Part shown: positions 1-9,200 of the stretch, one piece after another | Layout of the letters: each line of letters begins with the position of its first letter | Position numbering within the stretch: the stretch's first letter is position 1 | NCBI GenBank assembly: GCA_001821555.1 | Contig: MHMM01000005.1 | Span: 6,956-59,021, forward strand | Direction of reading: 5' to 3' | Source: Candidatus Nealsonbacteria bacterium RIFOXYB1_FULL_40_15 | GTDB taxonomy: Bacteria > Patescibacteriota > Minisyncoccia > Minisyncoccales > GWA2-38-27 | Length of the DNA stretch: 52,066 bases | The notes under the pieces: model-generated | What the model saw: the letters and a program-made list of their open reading frames with translations, nothing else | What the model was told of the DNA's origin: nothing | Databases searched by the model: none | Position numbers and translations under genes: made by a program

Positions 1-13
1 CTGGAAGCACATA

Positions 14-349
14 TTGATTTATTCTTTCTCGGGTATTATTATGGTTTTAGCTATAATCTTCCTCTCTTTAACAAACTGGAAGATATACCAAAGAAAAGCG
101 AATCTGAACGAAAAGATTGCGGAGCTTCAAGGAGAAATTTCAGTTTTAGAAGAGAGAAAAATAGAGCTTTCCGGGCTAATTTCATATGTTCAGAGCGATG
201 ATTATGTGGAGCAGGTTGCAAGAGACCAGTTAAATATGAAGCGCCCCGGAGAAGAAGTTGTGGTTATACAGGACGATAAAAAGGATTCAGGGGATAAAGA
301 GAGAGAGGTGGGCTGGTGGGAAAAGCTAAAGAGCATATTTTCAAAGTAG
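14..349 (+). CDS. Septum formation initiator family protein (FtsB/DivIC-like)
   Basis: Short protein with N-terminal TM segment followed by coiled coil and 'DDYVEQVARDQLNMKRPGEEVV' motif typical of FtsB/DivIC. Confidence 0.8.
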   Translation: MIYSFSGIIMVLAIIFLSLTNWKIYQRKANLNEKIAELQGEISVLEERKIELSGLISYVQSDDYVEQVARDQLNMKRPGEEVVVIQDDKKDSGDKEREVGWWEKLKSIFSK

Positions 350-434
350 GTCAGGCGTTGCGTAATAAATTTACTTTGCAAATTTAAACGCGACAGCAAC
401 GTTGAAATTTTTACCAAGAAAATTTCTTGCCGTT

Positions 435-505
435 GCGGGATTAGTACAGCGGCAGTACGCTTGCTTCCCAAGCAAGAGACGCGAGTTCGATTCTCGTATC
501 CCGCT
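435..505 (+). tRNA. tRNA-Gly (CCC)
   Basis: Acceptor gcgggat/atcccgc, anticodon stem CTTGC/GCAAG, loop TTCCCAA, T-arm gcgagTTCGATtctcgt. Confidence 0.9.
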
Positions 506-514
506 CAAGAATAG

Positions 515-586
515 GCCGAGATAGCTCAATGGCAGAGCAACGGTATCGTAAACCGTAGGTTGCGAGTTCGACTCTCGCTCTCGGCT
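515..586 (+). tRNA. tRNA-Thr (CGT)
   Basis: Acceptor gccgaga/tctcggc, anticodon stem ACGGT/ACCGT, loop ATCGTAA, TTCGA T-loop. Confidence 0.9.
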
Positions 587-647
587 CATAGTTTTGGAAA
601 TTTTAAGGTTTCATGCTAAACTATTAAAAAGACTAAACCTGTTAAAT

Positions 648-1764
648 ATGGATGAAAATCTGGAGAAAATAGAGGAGCTAGAAAAAAGAATCCATCATTT
701 AATGGACTGTCTTTGATGTTGAAAAGATTAAAAAAAGAATAATTAAGATCAGAAAAGAGAGCGAAAGTCCGGATTTTTGGCAGGATCAGGAAAGGGCAAA
801 GTCTTTGAGCAAAGAAATGGCCGATCTTTCAGAAGAGGCCGAAGAGGCCTGCAGGATTTGCAAAGATTTAGATACGGTAAAAGATTTTAAGGCGGTAGAG
901 GACAAAGATATAGAAAAAGAGATGGCCGGAAGAATAGAAAAGCTTGAAAAAGATGTAGGAAAGCAAGAAACCAAAGCTTTTTTATCAGGAAAATATGACA
1001 AAGGAAGCGCGGTTATTGAAATTTCATCGGGGGCCGGAGGAGTGGATGCCCAAGATTGGACAGCTATGCTGTTCAGAATGTATGAGAGATATTGTTCAAA
1101 TAAAGGATTTGAAACAAAGGTTATAAACTGTTCTTACGGGGAGGGAGTGGGGCCCGAAGGAAGAATAGGAATAAAATCAGTTTCATTTGAAGTGAAAGGA
1201 AGGTATGCCTACGGTTTTTTAAAAAAGGAATCGGGAATACACCGGCTTGTAAGGCAATCTCCTTTTTCGGCAAAGGATTTAAGGCACACCTCTTTTGCTT
1301 CTGTCCAAGTAATGCCCGAGATAGAAAAAGAAGACGAAATTGAATTAAAACCCGAGGATTTAAGAATAGATGTATTCAGATCTTCAGGACCCGGAGGGCA
1401 GAATGTGAACAAGAGAGAGACGGCTGTAAGGATTACCCATCTTCCAACCGGAATAGCAGTTGCTTCCCAGTCCGAAAGACTCCAGGGGACAAACAAGGAG
1501 AATGCAATGAGGATACTTTATTCAAAACTGTACCTTATGAAAGAAGAAGAAAAAAAGGAGGAATTAAAAAAGATCAAAGGGGGACAGGTTTCAGCCAGCT
1601 GGGGCAATCAAATAAGATCTTATGTCCTTCATCCTTATAAAATGGTAAAAGATTTGAGGACTCAAATCGAGACCTCTGATGCCGAATCAGTATTGGACGG
1701 AAACATCAATCGCTTTATAGAATCTGAAATAAAGTTAAATGATATCAGTAAAAGATCTGACTAA
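648..1764 (+). CDS. prfB: Peptide chain release factor 2, with programmed +1 frameshift at CTT TGA (711-716)
   Basis: ATG at 648 opens MDENLEKIEELEKRIHHLMDCL-stop(TGA 714); +1 shift gives LDVEKIKKRIIKIRKESESPDFWQDQERAKSL..., joining the 805-1764 ORF; GGQ motif region 'SSGPGGQNVNKRETAVRITHLPTG'. Confidence 0.95.
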
Positions 1765-2431
1765 AATATATCCCTCAAAGTCATCTGTGCCCGCAGTGGC
1801 TTTAAATGAGGTTTCTTTTGATATAAAAGAGAAGGAATTTGTTTCAATAGTAGGAAAATCGGGGGCGGGCAAAACAACTCTCTTAAAGCTTATCTTAGCA
1901 GAAGAAGAACCGACTAAAGGCCAGATATTTTTCCAGGGACAGGATATAGGGCAGATAAAAAGATCAAAGCTTCCCTTTTTAAGACAAAAACTGGGAGTGG
2001 TTTTTCAAGATTACAAGCTTTTTCCCTCAAAAACGGCCTATGAGAATGTATCATATGTTATGGAAGTGATGGGGGCTTCGGGGGAGGAGATCGAAAGAGA
2101 TGTTCCTAAGGTTTTAGATCTTGTGGGGCTTTCCGATAAGGCGTTTAATCTGCCATCGGAGCTTTCGGGAGGAGAAAGGCAGAGAGTAGCCATAGCCAGG
2201 GCTTTCGTGCACAGGCCGGATGTTATTCTGGCCGACGAGCCTACGGGGAATTTGGATCCTTATAATACTTTTGATATAATTCAGCTATTGATTAAGATAT
2301 ATGAAATGGGCACTACTGTGGTTCTTGCCACTCATGACAAGGAAGTGATTAACAGTCTGGGTAAAAGAGTTATTACTTTAGATCAGGGCAGGGTTGTAAG
2401 AGACGATAAAAAAGGAAGATTCGTTTTATGA
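1739..2431 (+). CDS. ftsE: Cell division ATP-binding protein FtsE
   Basis: Walker A GKSGAGKTT, ABC signature LSGGERQR, Walker B VILADEP; adjacent to ftsX. Confidence 0.92.
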   Translation: MISVKDLTKIYPSKSSVPAVALNEVSFDIKEKEFVSIVGKSGAGKTTLLKLILAEEEPTKGQIFFQGQDIGQIKRSKLPFLRQKLGVVFQDYKLFPSKTAYENVSYVMEVMGASGEEIERDVPKVLDLVGLSDKAFNLPSELSGGERQRVAIARAFVHRPDVILADEPTGNLDPYNTFDIIQLLIKIYEMGTTVVLATHDKEVINSLGKRVITLDQGRVVRDDKKGRFVL

Positions 2432-3333
2432 ATTTATTTAAAAGAGTACTAAAAAACGGGTGGAAGAATTTCTCGGGCAGTTTCGGCCTAAGCTTTGCGA
2501 CTGTTTTTGTGATGATTTTGGTTATATCCACCATTACCATCCTTTATTTCTTAAATCCTATTTCAGATATGCTTGTAAAAGATGTGGAGGAGAAAGTGGA
2601 TGTTTCCGTTTATTTCAAAGAAGAAACAGATCCCGAAGATATACTAGAAGTTAAATCCGAAATCGTAAAGATTCCCGAAGTGGAGGAAGTCAACTATATA
2701 TCCAAAGAAGAGGCCTTTGAGAGCTTTATGGACAGGCATAAAGAAGACCATATTCTGATAGATTCTTTGGCCGAAGTGGGGTATAATCCTTTTCTTGCTT
2801 CTTTGAGCGTCAAGGCCAAAGAAGCTTCCCGATATGAGCAAGTTGCTGTTTTTCTTGAAACAGGCCCTTTCAAAGAGCTAGTAGATAAAATAGACTATCA
2901 CCAGAGAAAGCCTGTTATTGAGAAAGTCTTTGCGTTTACAAAAGGAGTAAAGAATATAGCATTCTTTTTTAGTATGGTTTTTGGGATAATTGCCTTAATA
3001 ATAGCTTTTAATACAGTAAAGATAGCTATACAGAGCTCCAAAGAAGAAATATCAATTATGCGGCTTGTGGGAGCTTCAAACTGGTTTGTAAGAGGTCCTT
3101 TTATAATTCAAGGGCTAATAGCAGGATCAATAGCCGCTTTAATTACTTTTGTTTTGACTTTTGTTGCCTCCCACTTTCTTGATTCTAACATATCCTCTAT
3201 AATTCCCAGCGTAAGTCTTCTCGGAATATTTAGCTCCAATCTATTGGCATTGCTCTTGATTCAGTTGCTTTCGGGGGCTATACTGGGAACTGCTTCCAGC
3301 TTGATAGCTGTAAGAAAGTATTTGAAGATATAA
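2428..3333 (+). CDS. ftsX: Cell division protein FtsX (permease)
   Basis: Four-TM topology, 'ISIMRLVGASNWFVRGPFIIQG' motif, overlaps ftsE by ATGA. Confidence 0.92.
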   Translation: MNLFKRVLKNGWKNFSGSFGLSFATVFVMILVISTITILYFLNPISDMLVKDVEEKVDVSVYFKEETDPEDILEVKSEIVKIPEVEEVNYISKEEAFESFMDRHKEDHILIDSLAEVGYNPFLASLSVKAKEASRYEQVAVFLETGPFKELVDKIDYHQRKPVIEKVFAFTKGVKNIAFFFSMVFGIIALIIAFNTVKIAIQSSKEEISIMRLVGASNWFVRGPFIIQGLIAGSIAALITFVLTFVASHFLDSNISSIIPSVSLLGIFSSNLLALLLIQLLSGAILGTASSLIAVRKYLKI

Positions 3334-3404
3334 TGCGGGATCGTCTAATGGTAGGACACATCCCTCTGGAGGATGGTATCTAGGTTCGAGTCCTAGTCCC
3401 GCAG
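3334..3404 (+). tRNA. tRNA-Gln (CTG)
   Basis: Acceptor tgcggga/tcccgca, anticodon stem CATCC/GGATG, loop CTCTGGA; begins immediately after the ftsX stop. Confidence 0.9.
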
Positions 3405-3415
3405 CAAGCTTGTGC
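3381..3415 (+). repeat. Candidate attL-like repeat (tRNA-Gln 3' end)
   Basis: taggttcgagtcctagtcccgcagcaagcttgtgc; about 27/35 identical to 5151-5185. Confidence 0.6.
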
Positions 3416-3519
3416 ATGGTTCTTGCGACCGAGTTTTATATTTAAAATCGGTTCTAATCCTAGAGCCATCGGAAGCTTTAGAAATACCAGATATTGAGTA
3501 ATTATGTTAAAATAATAAT

Positions 3520-4536
3520 ATGAAATTTCCCCGAACCAAGAAAATAATTTTTGTTAATAATAAAGGCGGGGTAGGAAAAACAACATTGGCTTTTAATTGT
3601 GCAGTTTCTTTTGCTGAGCAGGAATACAAAACCGTTTTAATTGATTTGGATCCGCAATGCAACTTGACTCGGCTTGCCATGGGTGAGAATTTTTACGAAA
3701 AGAACTTATTTTCCAGTTCTGAAAAAACAATTTATGATGTTTTGCGCGGAGTGATAGAAGGAGGGTCGGATATCGATTTGAATGTTAAGTTCTTACCCAC
3801 AAAGGCGGATAAAAATCTTTTCCTTTTAAAGGGAGACATCAAACTTTCTTTATACGAAAGTATCTTGATGACAGCTTTTGTTCAGGCAGCATCTGGCGCT
3901 CAAATAGGGTATTTCCAAACAAGCGCAATAGACCGTTTCTTGCGGGAAAAGGGATTGAGCGATCAAATAGATATTTTTGTTATAGATACTTCCCCCAGCT
4001 TGGGAATTCTTAACGAGATGGTTCTTTTGGGAGCTGATTATTTTGTTGTTCCAATGCTGCCCGATGCATTTAGCGTACAAGGAATTGAGAATCTTGGCGT
4101 GGTATATGAGCAATGGAAAATACAATGGCGAAACACAGCAAAAGCTTTGGCTGGGAATACCGAGACCAAATTTGTGCTTCAAGGAGATCCGCTTTTTATT
4201 GGATATGTAGTCAATTCTTATAATGTTTACGGTAAGCAGCCGATTTTGGATCATCGCATCTGGATGGAGAAAATTCCAGAACGTGTAAAAAGGTATCTTT
4301 CGGAAAAGCATTGTCGCAACGGTTTAGTTGAGCAAAGCTGGAAAAATCCCCTGCAGGTTATTCAGGACTACGGGCGAATTCCTGCCAAGTGCCAAGAGCT
4401 GGGCGTTGCTATTTTTGAACTTGATCCCAAACTAGTCGCTGATAATCAACAAGGCACTAAAGATAACATAGAAAAATCGAAAGAAGAATTTACCGGTTTG
4501 TCAAAAGCAATATTGGAAACTCTTTCTGCTTATTAG
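3520..4536 (+). CDS. ParA/Soj-family AAA ATPase
   Basis: Deviant Walker A NNKGGVGKTT, 'LIDLDPQCNLT', 'FVIDTSPSLG'. Confidence 0.9.
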   Translation: MKFPRTKKIIFVNNKGGVGKTTLAFNCAVSFAEQEYKTVLIDLDPQCNLTRLAMGENFYEKNLFSSSEKTIYDVLRGVIEGGSDIDLNVKFLPTKADKNLFLLKGDIKLSLYESILMTAFVQAASGAQIGYFQTSAIDRFLREKGLSDQIDIFVIDTSPSLGILNEMVLLGADYFVVPMLPDAFSVQGIENLGVVYEQWKIQWRNTAKALAGNTETKFVLQGDPLFIGYVVNSYNVYGKQPILDHRIWMEKIPERVKRYLSEKHCRNGLVEQSWKNPLQVIQDYGRIPAKCQELGVAIFELDPKLVADNQQGTKDNIEKSKEEFTGLSKAILETLSAY

Positions 4537-4539
4537 GTT

Positions 4540-5127
4540 ATGTTGCCCAAAGGATCAATCAGCAAAGTTTACGAATATTATTTTACAGAACCTCGTTTTA
4601 AGAACGAAGCATTGCATTCCCTCGAAGAGTTTTTTAATTGTCCGGATTTGTGCGAAGGAGGCGCTATCAATATGGAAAGCGAAAAGGGAGGGGAATTCTT
4701 CAACGAGTGGTTTTTATATGATTTTATTATGAGTAGCGGGCAAACCGTTTTGGAAAATTTTATTGCCGACAACCCACTCGGCTTGAAAGATGCGGAAATG
4801 GAAATTTATCGAAAATTACTCAATAATAAATATGGACTTTTTGAAACTATAAATATAGAAATAGGAAAAAGTATTGCATTGAAAGATTTGCAAACGGGGA
4901 AACGATGGGATGTCAGAGAAAATAAGGCCACTTTTGATCTCAAGAAGGGGGATTTATTTTTTGCCAGAATAGGAGAGGTGGAGGACCATTACGAATTGAT
5001 TGGCTCCGATACTTTTATAATGAGGGATATTGATGGAAACATAGAAAAATCTCTTCGAAATGAAAAGATTAAATTTACACCAAAAATAGTAAACGAGATT
5101 TATCACAACTCCGGGAAACTTAAATAA
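4540..5127 (+). CDS. Hypothetical protein, partner of ParA-like ATPase
   Basis: Complete 195-aa ORF 3 nt after the ParA stop; no family recognised. Confidence 0.7.
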   Translation: MLPKGSISKVYEYYFTEPRFKNEALHSLEEFFNCPDLCEGGAINMESEKGGEFFNEWFLYDFIMSSGQTVLENFIADNPLGLKDAEMEIYRKLLNNKYGLFETINIEIGKSIALKDLQTGKRWDVRENKATFDLKKGDLFFARIGEVEDHYELIGSDTFIMRDIDGNIEKSLRNEKIKFTPKIVNEIYHNSGKLK

Positions 5128-5150
5128 CAATGGCGATAGGGTGACCGAGA

Positions 5151-5185
5151 CGGGTTCGAATACTAGCGCCGCAGCAACCTTGAGC
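5151..5185 (+). repeat. Candidate attR-like repeat (degenerate tRNA-Gln 3' end)
   Basis: cgggttcgaatactagcgccgcagcaaccttgagc aligned ungapped with 3381-3415. Confidence 0.6.
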
Positions 5186-5239
5186 GCCCCCAACCCGACC
5201 GAGAGGGGGTCAAAGAGGCCCGTACCTCTTGAAAACTTG

Positions 5240-5259
5240 CCTGCCTGCCGGCAGGCAGG
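5240..5259. repeat. Perfect 20-bp palindrome CCTGCCTGCCGGCAGGCAGG
   Basis: Direct reading; GC-rich against an AT-rich background. Confidence 0.9.
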
Positions 5260-5336
5260 AGCCCGGTCTTTGAGAGGCTCGCCTCGCTAGATCCTACGGC
5301 GAAGCGGGTCGGGCCTCTGCCAACTTTTCCCGACTC

Positions 5337-5382
5337 TTTTCTACTGCCCATTTGGGCAGTTTTGTGTTAGGATAAAACAATG
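5337..5382 (+). promoter_or_regulatory. Repeat R1 copy 1: ACTGCCC-hairpin plus TTTTGTGTTAGGATAA promoter abutting ATG
   Basis: ttttctACTGCCCatttGGGCAGTtttgtgttaggataaaacaATG. Confidence 0.75.
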
Positions 5383-6153
5383 GTGCCGTTTACCGATAAA
5401 CAGTTAAAAGTTTTAATGAAGCTTGGCCTAAGTGAAATCCAGGCAATTTTATATTTAACATCCTTGAAACATGGCATTCTGTCAGTTTTAGAATTATCAA
5501 AACTTACGAAAATTAACAGACAAAAAATATACGAAGAGTCGGAGAAACTTGTGGAAATGGGTTTGTACGATATAACCAGAAAGCAAAGGAGAAAATATAT
5601 TTCTGCTGTCCCGATGAAATTATTAAAACTTGGCGAAGAAAAAATAAATAAAACTCAAGAAACCCTGAAGGAATTGTCTGGCATTATCCCTCAGCTTGAG
5701 TCTATGCCTGCGAGTAAGAAAAACAAGGTTGTCGTTAAATATTATGAAGGAATAGGTAAAATAAAAGAAGTGTATAAAGAAGAGTTGGAAATGGCTAAAA
5801 ACACAGAGGTGTTATCCTTGGCAGGATCTATTGACGATATATTTAAATTTTTTCCTGAGTCTTATTGGGAAGAATGGAACAAAAAATTCGTTAAGCAAGG
5901 ATCAAAAACCAGAATGTTGGTTCATAAATCAGATGCTGCACGGGAAACAACGGGACATGACAATGATTATAAAAGGGAGACCAGGTATATTGATAATTTC
6001 TCGCTCAAAGTAAATATAGATATTTTCGGAGAAAATGTTTTATTGGTTTCTTTTTATGATGAAATTGCCATATTGATTAATAGTCAAATACTTTCTCAAT
6101 CGTACAGAATAATGTTTGAAACTCTCTGGGGTATGGCAAAATCATTCAAATAA
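5380..6153 (+). CDS. TrmB-family-like transcriptional regulator
   Basis: N-terminal wHTH 'LGLSEIQAILYLTSLKHGILSVLELSKLTKINRQKIYEESEKLVEMGL' plus C-terminal domain. Confidence 0.75.
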   Translation: MVPFTDKQLKVLMKLGLSEIQAILYLTSLKHGILSVLELSKLTKINRQKIYEESEKLVEMGLYDITRKQRRKYISAVPMKLLKLGEEKINKTQETLKELSGIIPQLESMPASKKNKVVVKYYEGIGKIKEVYKEELEMAKNTEVLSLAGSIDDIFKFFPESYWEEWNKKFVKQGSKTRMLVHKSDAARETTGHDNDYKRETRYIDNFSLKVNIDIFGENVLLVSFYDEIAILINSQILSQSYRIMFETLWGMAKSFK

Positions 6154-6207
6154 GAAAAATGTTGTAGAAAACAAACAACAAAATAACCCCTAATTTATAT
6201 TCATTTT

Positions 6208-6232
6208 AACGTCACAAAAGACGTTTTTTGTT
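6208..6232 (+). terminator. Intrinsic terminator
   Basis: AACGTC-acaaaa-GACGTT followed by T run. Confidence 0.7.
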
Positions 6233-6315
6233 TTTTTATTACGCGAATTTGTAAATGGCATTATTATTATAGCGTAGAGTGGTTTTAATGTTCTTTTGAT
6301 TGGAAAGGAGAAAAC

Positions 6316-6516
6316 ATGCCACCTAGCGGATTTACCCCAAAAGCCGTAGAAGGTGCCCTAACTTTTATAGGGACCTGCTACGAAGATTTGCTGGCAGAGG
6401 TTCGTTCTGGCAAATACAAAAGCATCGAAGAAGGGATTGAGCATGAGCTGGGGCTAATCAAAAAAGCCCTCACGAAGCTTCATCTCGACAATGATGGCAA
6501 CATCACCGAAAGGTGA
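6316..6516 (+). CDS. Hypothetical small protein (66 aa)
   Basis: Strong SD (aaaggagaaaac) before ATG; intact ORF. Confidence 0.6.
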   Translation: MPPSGFTPKAVEGALTFIGTCYEDLLAEVRSGKYKSIEEGIEHELGLIKKALTKLHLDNDGNITER

Positions 6517-6560
6517 CATTGTCTCAAGACCTGAGTATGTCTGTAAACTACTCTTTTTAT

Positions 6561-6827
6561 TTATTCCAATATTATTTTTTTGTCTTTGAGGATTAATTTG
6601 CTTTTGAGGAAATATAGAAGTTCGCGTTTCTCGATAATGGTTCCGTCTTTAAGGAGATATTTTGCATAATTTCTCACATCCACATCCGTATTATTCGGTT
6701 CTTTTTCGTGGCCCAGGACCCCAACTCTGAATTTGTTAAATCTAGCTATTTCCTGCTCTATTTTTGATTTTATTCCAAGTTCATCCAAATCTATCTTATC
6801 CATTAACTCTATAAACTCTTTTATCAA
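6561..6827 (-). CDS. Hypothetical protein
   Basis: 88-aa ORF, plausible composition. Confidence 0.45.
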   Translation of the reverse strand: MIKEFIELMDKIDLDELGIKSKIEQEIARFNKFRVGVLGHEKEPNNTDVDVRNYAKYLLKDGTIIEKRELLYFLKSKLILKDKKIILE

Positions 6828-6949
6828 ATCTTGCTCATTAATATTCTGATTCTTGCAGTCTATATTCCTGGCCTTGGTGCAGAAGTAATAGACATGGCGG
6901 TTCGTCCCGCCGTTTTTTAGTTTCTTGAATTTCTCATCAGCAAATATGA

Positions 6950-6985
6950 AAGACTGTTTCCCCTCGGGGATAAACAGTCTTTTTC
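6950..6985 (+). terminator. Intrinsic terminator
   Basis: AAGACTGTTT ... AAACAGTCTT followed by T-rich tract. Confidence 0.75.
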
Positions 6986-7030
6986 TTTTTGGGATTGGAG
7001 CATTTAGCGATTATTTGGTACAATAAAAAT

Positions 7031-7279
7031 ATGACGATACTGGAAATATCTCAAATAATATATAATCTTGTCTCTGTGGTTGCGATAACTGTGATTACGA
7101 TACTAATTTGCGTAATTGGTTTTGACATAATCAAAATTGTAAGATCAGTTAAAAAGTTCACAAATAATATAAGCAAAGAATCATCCGAGTTATACGAAAA
7201 GATAAGTAAATTTATGGCCGGTATATTAAATCTGTCGTTTATTCCAAAGTTGTTTAATAAGAAAAAGAAGCGGAAATAA
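7031..7279 (+). CDS. Small membrane protein
   Basis: ATG 7031 lies about 7 nt after TACAAT (likely leaderless start; track start 6989 is upstream of the promoter); hydrophobic N-terminus. Confidence 0.6.
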   Translation: MTILEISQIIYNLVSVVAITVITILICVIGFDIIKIVRSVKKFTNNISKESSELYEKISKFMAGILNLSFIPKLFNKKKKRK

Positions 7280-9108
7280 TGAAAATATTTAGAAGTTTTC
7301 GAAGTTTTAAAGTTCTAGCAATTTTAATTGCCTGTTTTGTGTTAGTCGCGGGAGTTTTGACTTTTGTTTTTTTAAAATTTTCTCCCAATCCAAACCTTAA
7401 TACTCAATATTGCCATGTAGCAGGTTTGCCTTATCAAAATCTGGCGCTGCCAATAGAGGAAAGAGTAGACGACTTAATGAGCAGAATGAACGACTGGGAA
7501 AAAATAGGGCAGATGGCCTTAGTGGAAAAAAACAGTGTTAGTCCTAAGGATGTTACGAAATATAATTTGGGAGCTGTTTTGAGCGGAGGCGGAGCAGGAC
7601 CAAAACAAGACACTCCTTTGGCTTGGCTTGAGATGTTGAATAATTTTCAAGATGCAGCCAACGAGACATGCTTGGGAATACCGCTTTTGTATGGAGTTGA
7701 TGCCATACACGGCCATAGTAATGTTCTTGGAGCCACAATCTTTCCTCACTCTATTGGCTTGGGAGCAACCGGGGACGCAGATTTGGTTAAGCGGGTTGCA
7801 AAAGCAACTGCCGAAGAGGTGGTAGCTACTGGGATTTATTGGAGTTATTCGCCCAATCTTGATGTTGTCACAGACATACGCTGGGGCAAAACCTATGAAA
7901 CATTTGGGTCGGATACGGCAAATGTGAGTAAATTGGGATTGGCTTATCTGGAGGGGACTCAAGGATCTCTAAACGGCTATTTTGAAGTTTTGGCCAACCC
8001 AAAACATTTTATCGGCGGAGGGTCTATGACTTTTGGAACCTCGCGCAATCCAAAATTTAAGGTAGAAGAAGGGGATATAAGAATGGATGAGGAAACATTA
8101 CGCCAAACTCACTTGGTTCCTTTTAGGGCAGTTATAGACGGCGGAGCGCAAGTTATTATGGTGGGTACTGCCAGTTGGAACGGAGAAATAAACTCGGCTA
8201 ATCATCATCTTCTGACAGATATATTAAAAAACGAACTTGGATTTTCGGGGTTTGTTGTTTCTGACTGGTACGGAGTTTATGAGATAGAAAGCAATAAATA
8301 TAACTCTTTGGTCAGAGCGGTAAATGCGGGAATTGATATGGTTATGCTTCCGTTTGAATACAAAAGCTTTATGGGCTATATGCAAAAAGCGGTGTCTAGC
8401 GGCGATATATCCAGGGAGAGGCTAGACGATGCCGTAAGAAGAATCTTAACAGTCAAATTTAAAACAGGTTTATTTGACCGTCCCCGGGCTACCGTAGAAG
8501 GATTGTCTGTCATAGGGAGCAAGGATCATCGTGAATTGGCCCGAGAAGCAGTTCGTAAATCGCAAGTGTTGCTAAAAAACACAAATTCTACCCTGCCCTT
8601 ATCAAAATCATCGGCCAAGATTTTGATCTCCGGGTTTTCAGCAGATAATTTGGGAAGGCAAGCAGGAGGATGGACAACAGAATGGCAAGGCATAGATGGG
8701 AATTATGGAATAGTGGGGACTACCATACTTCAGGCAATAAAGAATACAGTTTCCAAAGACACAGAGATTGTGTTTAACAAGAAGGGCGATTTTTTGACAG
8801 AAAACAATCCGGCAGATGTTGGGATTGTAGTTGTGGGGGAGAAACCTTATGCTGAAGGCTGGGGAGATAAGGACAGTATAACTTTGAGTCCCGAAGATTT
8901 ATCGGCTATAGAAAAAACAAGGGCAAACAGCAAAAAAGTTATAGTTGTTATTGTCTCGGGCAGGCCGATGGATATAGCAAAATATGCAAAAGATTGGGAT
9001 GCGGTGGTGGCTTCGTGGCTTCCGGGTAGCGAAGGCGGGGGAGTGGCAGATGTTTTATTTGGGGAATATCCTTTTGTAGGTTCGCTACCTGTTATATGGG
9101 ACCTATGA
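7279..9108 (+). CDS. Glycoside hydrolase family 3 (beta-glucosidase-like), membrane-anchored/exported
   Basis: N-terminal TM; 'YGVDAIHGHSNVLGATIFPHSIGLGAT', 'KHFIGGG', 'FSGFVVSDWYGV' GH3 motifs. Confidence 0.9.
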   Translation: MKIFRSFRSFKVLAILIACFVLVAGVLTFVFLKFSPNPNLNTQYCHVAGLPYQNLALPIEERVDDLMSRMNDWEKIGQMALVEKNSVSPKDVTKYNLGAVLSGGGAGPKQDTPLAWLEMLNNFQDAANETCLGIPLLYGVDAIHGHSNVLGATIFPHSIGLGATGDADLVKRVAKATAEEVVATGIYWSYSPNLDVVTDIRWGKTYETFGSDTANVSKLGLAYLEGTQGSLNGYFEVLANPKHFIGGGSMTFGTSRNPKFKVEEGDIRMDEETLRQTHLVPFRAVIDGGAQVIMVGTASWNGEINSANHHLLTDILKNELGFSGFVVSDWYGVYEIESNKYNSLVRAVNAGIDMVMLPFEYKSFMGYMQKAVSSGDISRERLDDAVRRILTVKFKTGLFDRPRATVEGLSVIGSKDHRELAREAVRKSQVLLKNTNSTLPLSKSSAKILISGFSADNLGRQAGGWTTEWQGIDGNYGIVGTTILQAIKNTVSKDTEIVFNKKGDFLTENNPADVGIVVVGEKPYAEGWGDKDSITLSPEDLSAIEKTRANSKKVIVVIVSGRPMDIAKYAKDWDAVVASWLPGSEGGGVADVLFGEYPFVGSLPVIWDL

Positions 9109-9140
9109 TATGCAAAAGGTGAAGCGTCCCCTCTTTGTTA

Positions 9141-9200
9141 TTTGTCTCATTTCAATCCAAAATGCTATAATTTAGGCAGACCGAGACGCCTCGTTATAAT
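9141..9200 (+). repeat. Repeat R3 copy 1: promoter-containing element
   Basis: tttgtctcatttcaatccaaaaTGCTATAATttaggcagaccgag; similar to 12381-12427. Confidence 0.6.

Noticed and set aside
371-589. Reverse-strand ORF MSRERESNSQPTVYDTVALPLSYL...
   Set aside because: Antisense translation of the tRNA-Gly and tRNA-Thr genes.
714-716. TGA recoding to Gly/Trp (alternative genetic code)
   Set aside because: Reading through would stay out of frame; the site is the canonical prfB +1 frameshift, and TGA serves as a stop elsewhere (e.g. copper operon genes).
3520-5127. Classical ParAB chromosome/plasmid partition pair
   Set aside because: The downstream protein shows no recognisable ParB HTH/nuclease motif and no parS-like repeats were seen, so I left it as an unknown partner.
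5163-5351. 62-aa reverse ORF containing LLPAGRQASFQ
   Set aside because: Comes from the GC-rich palindromic intergenic element, not a credible protein.
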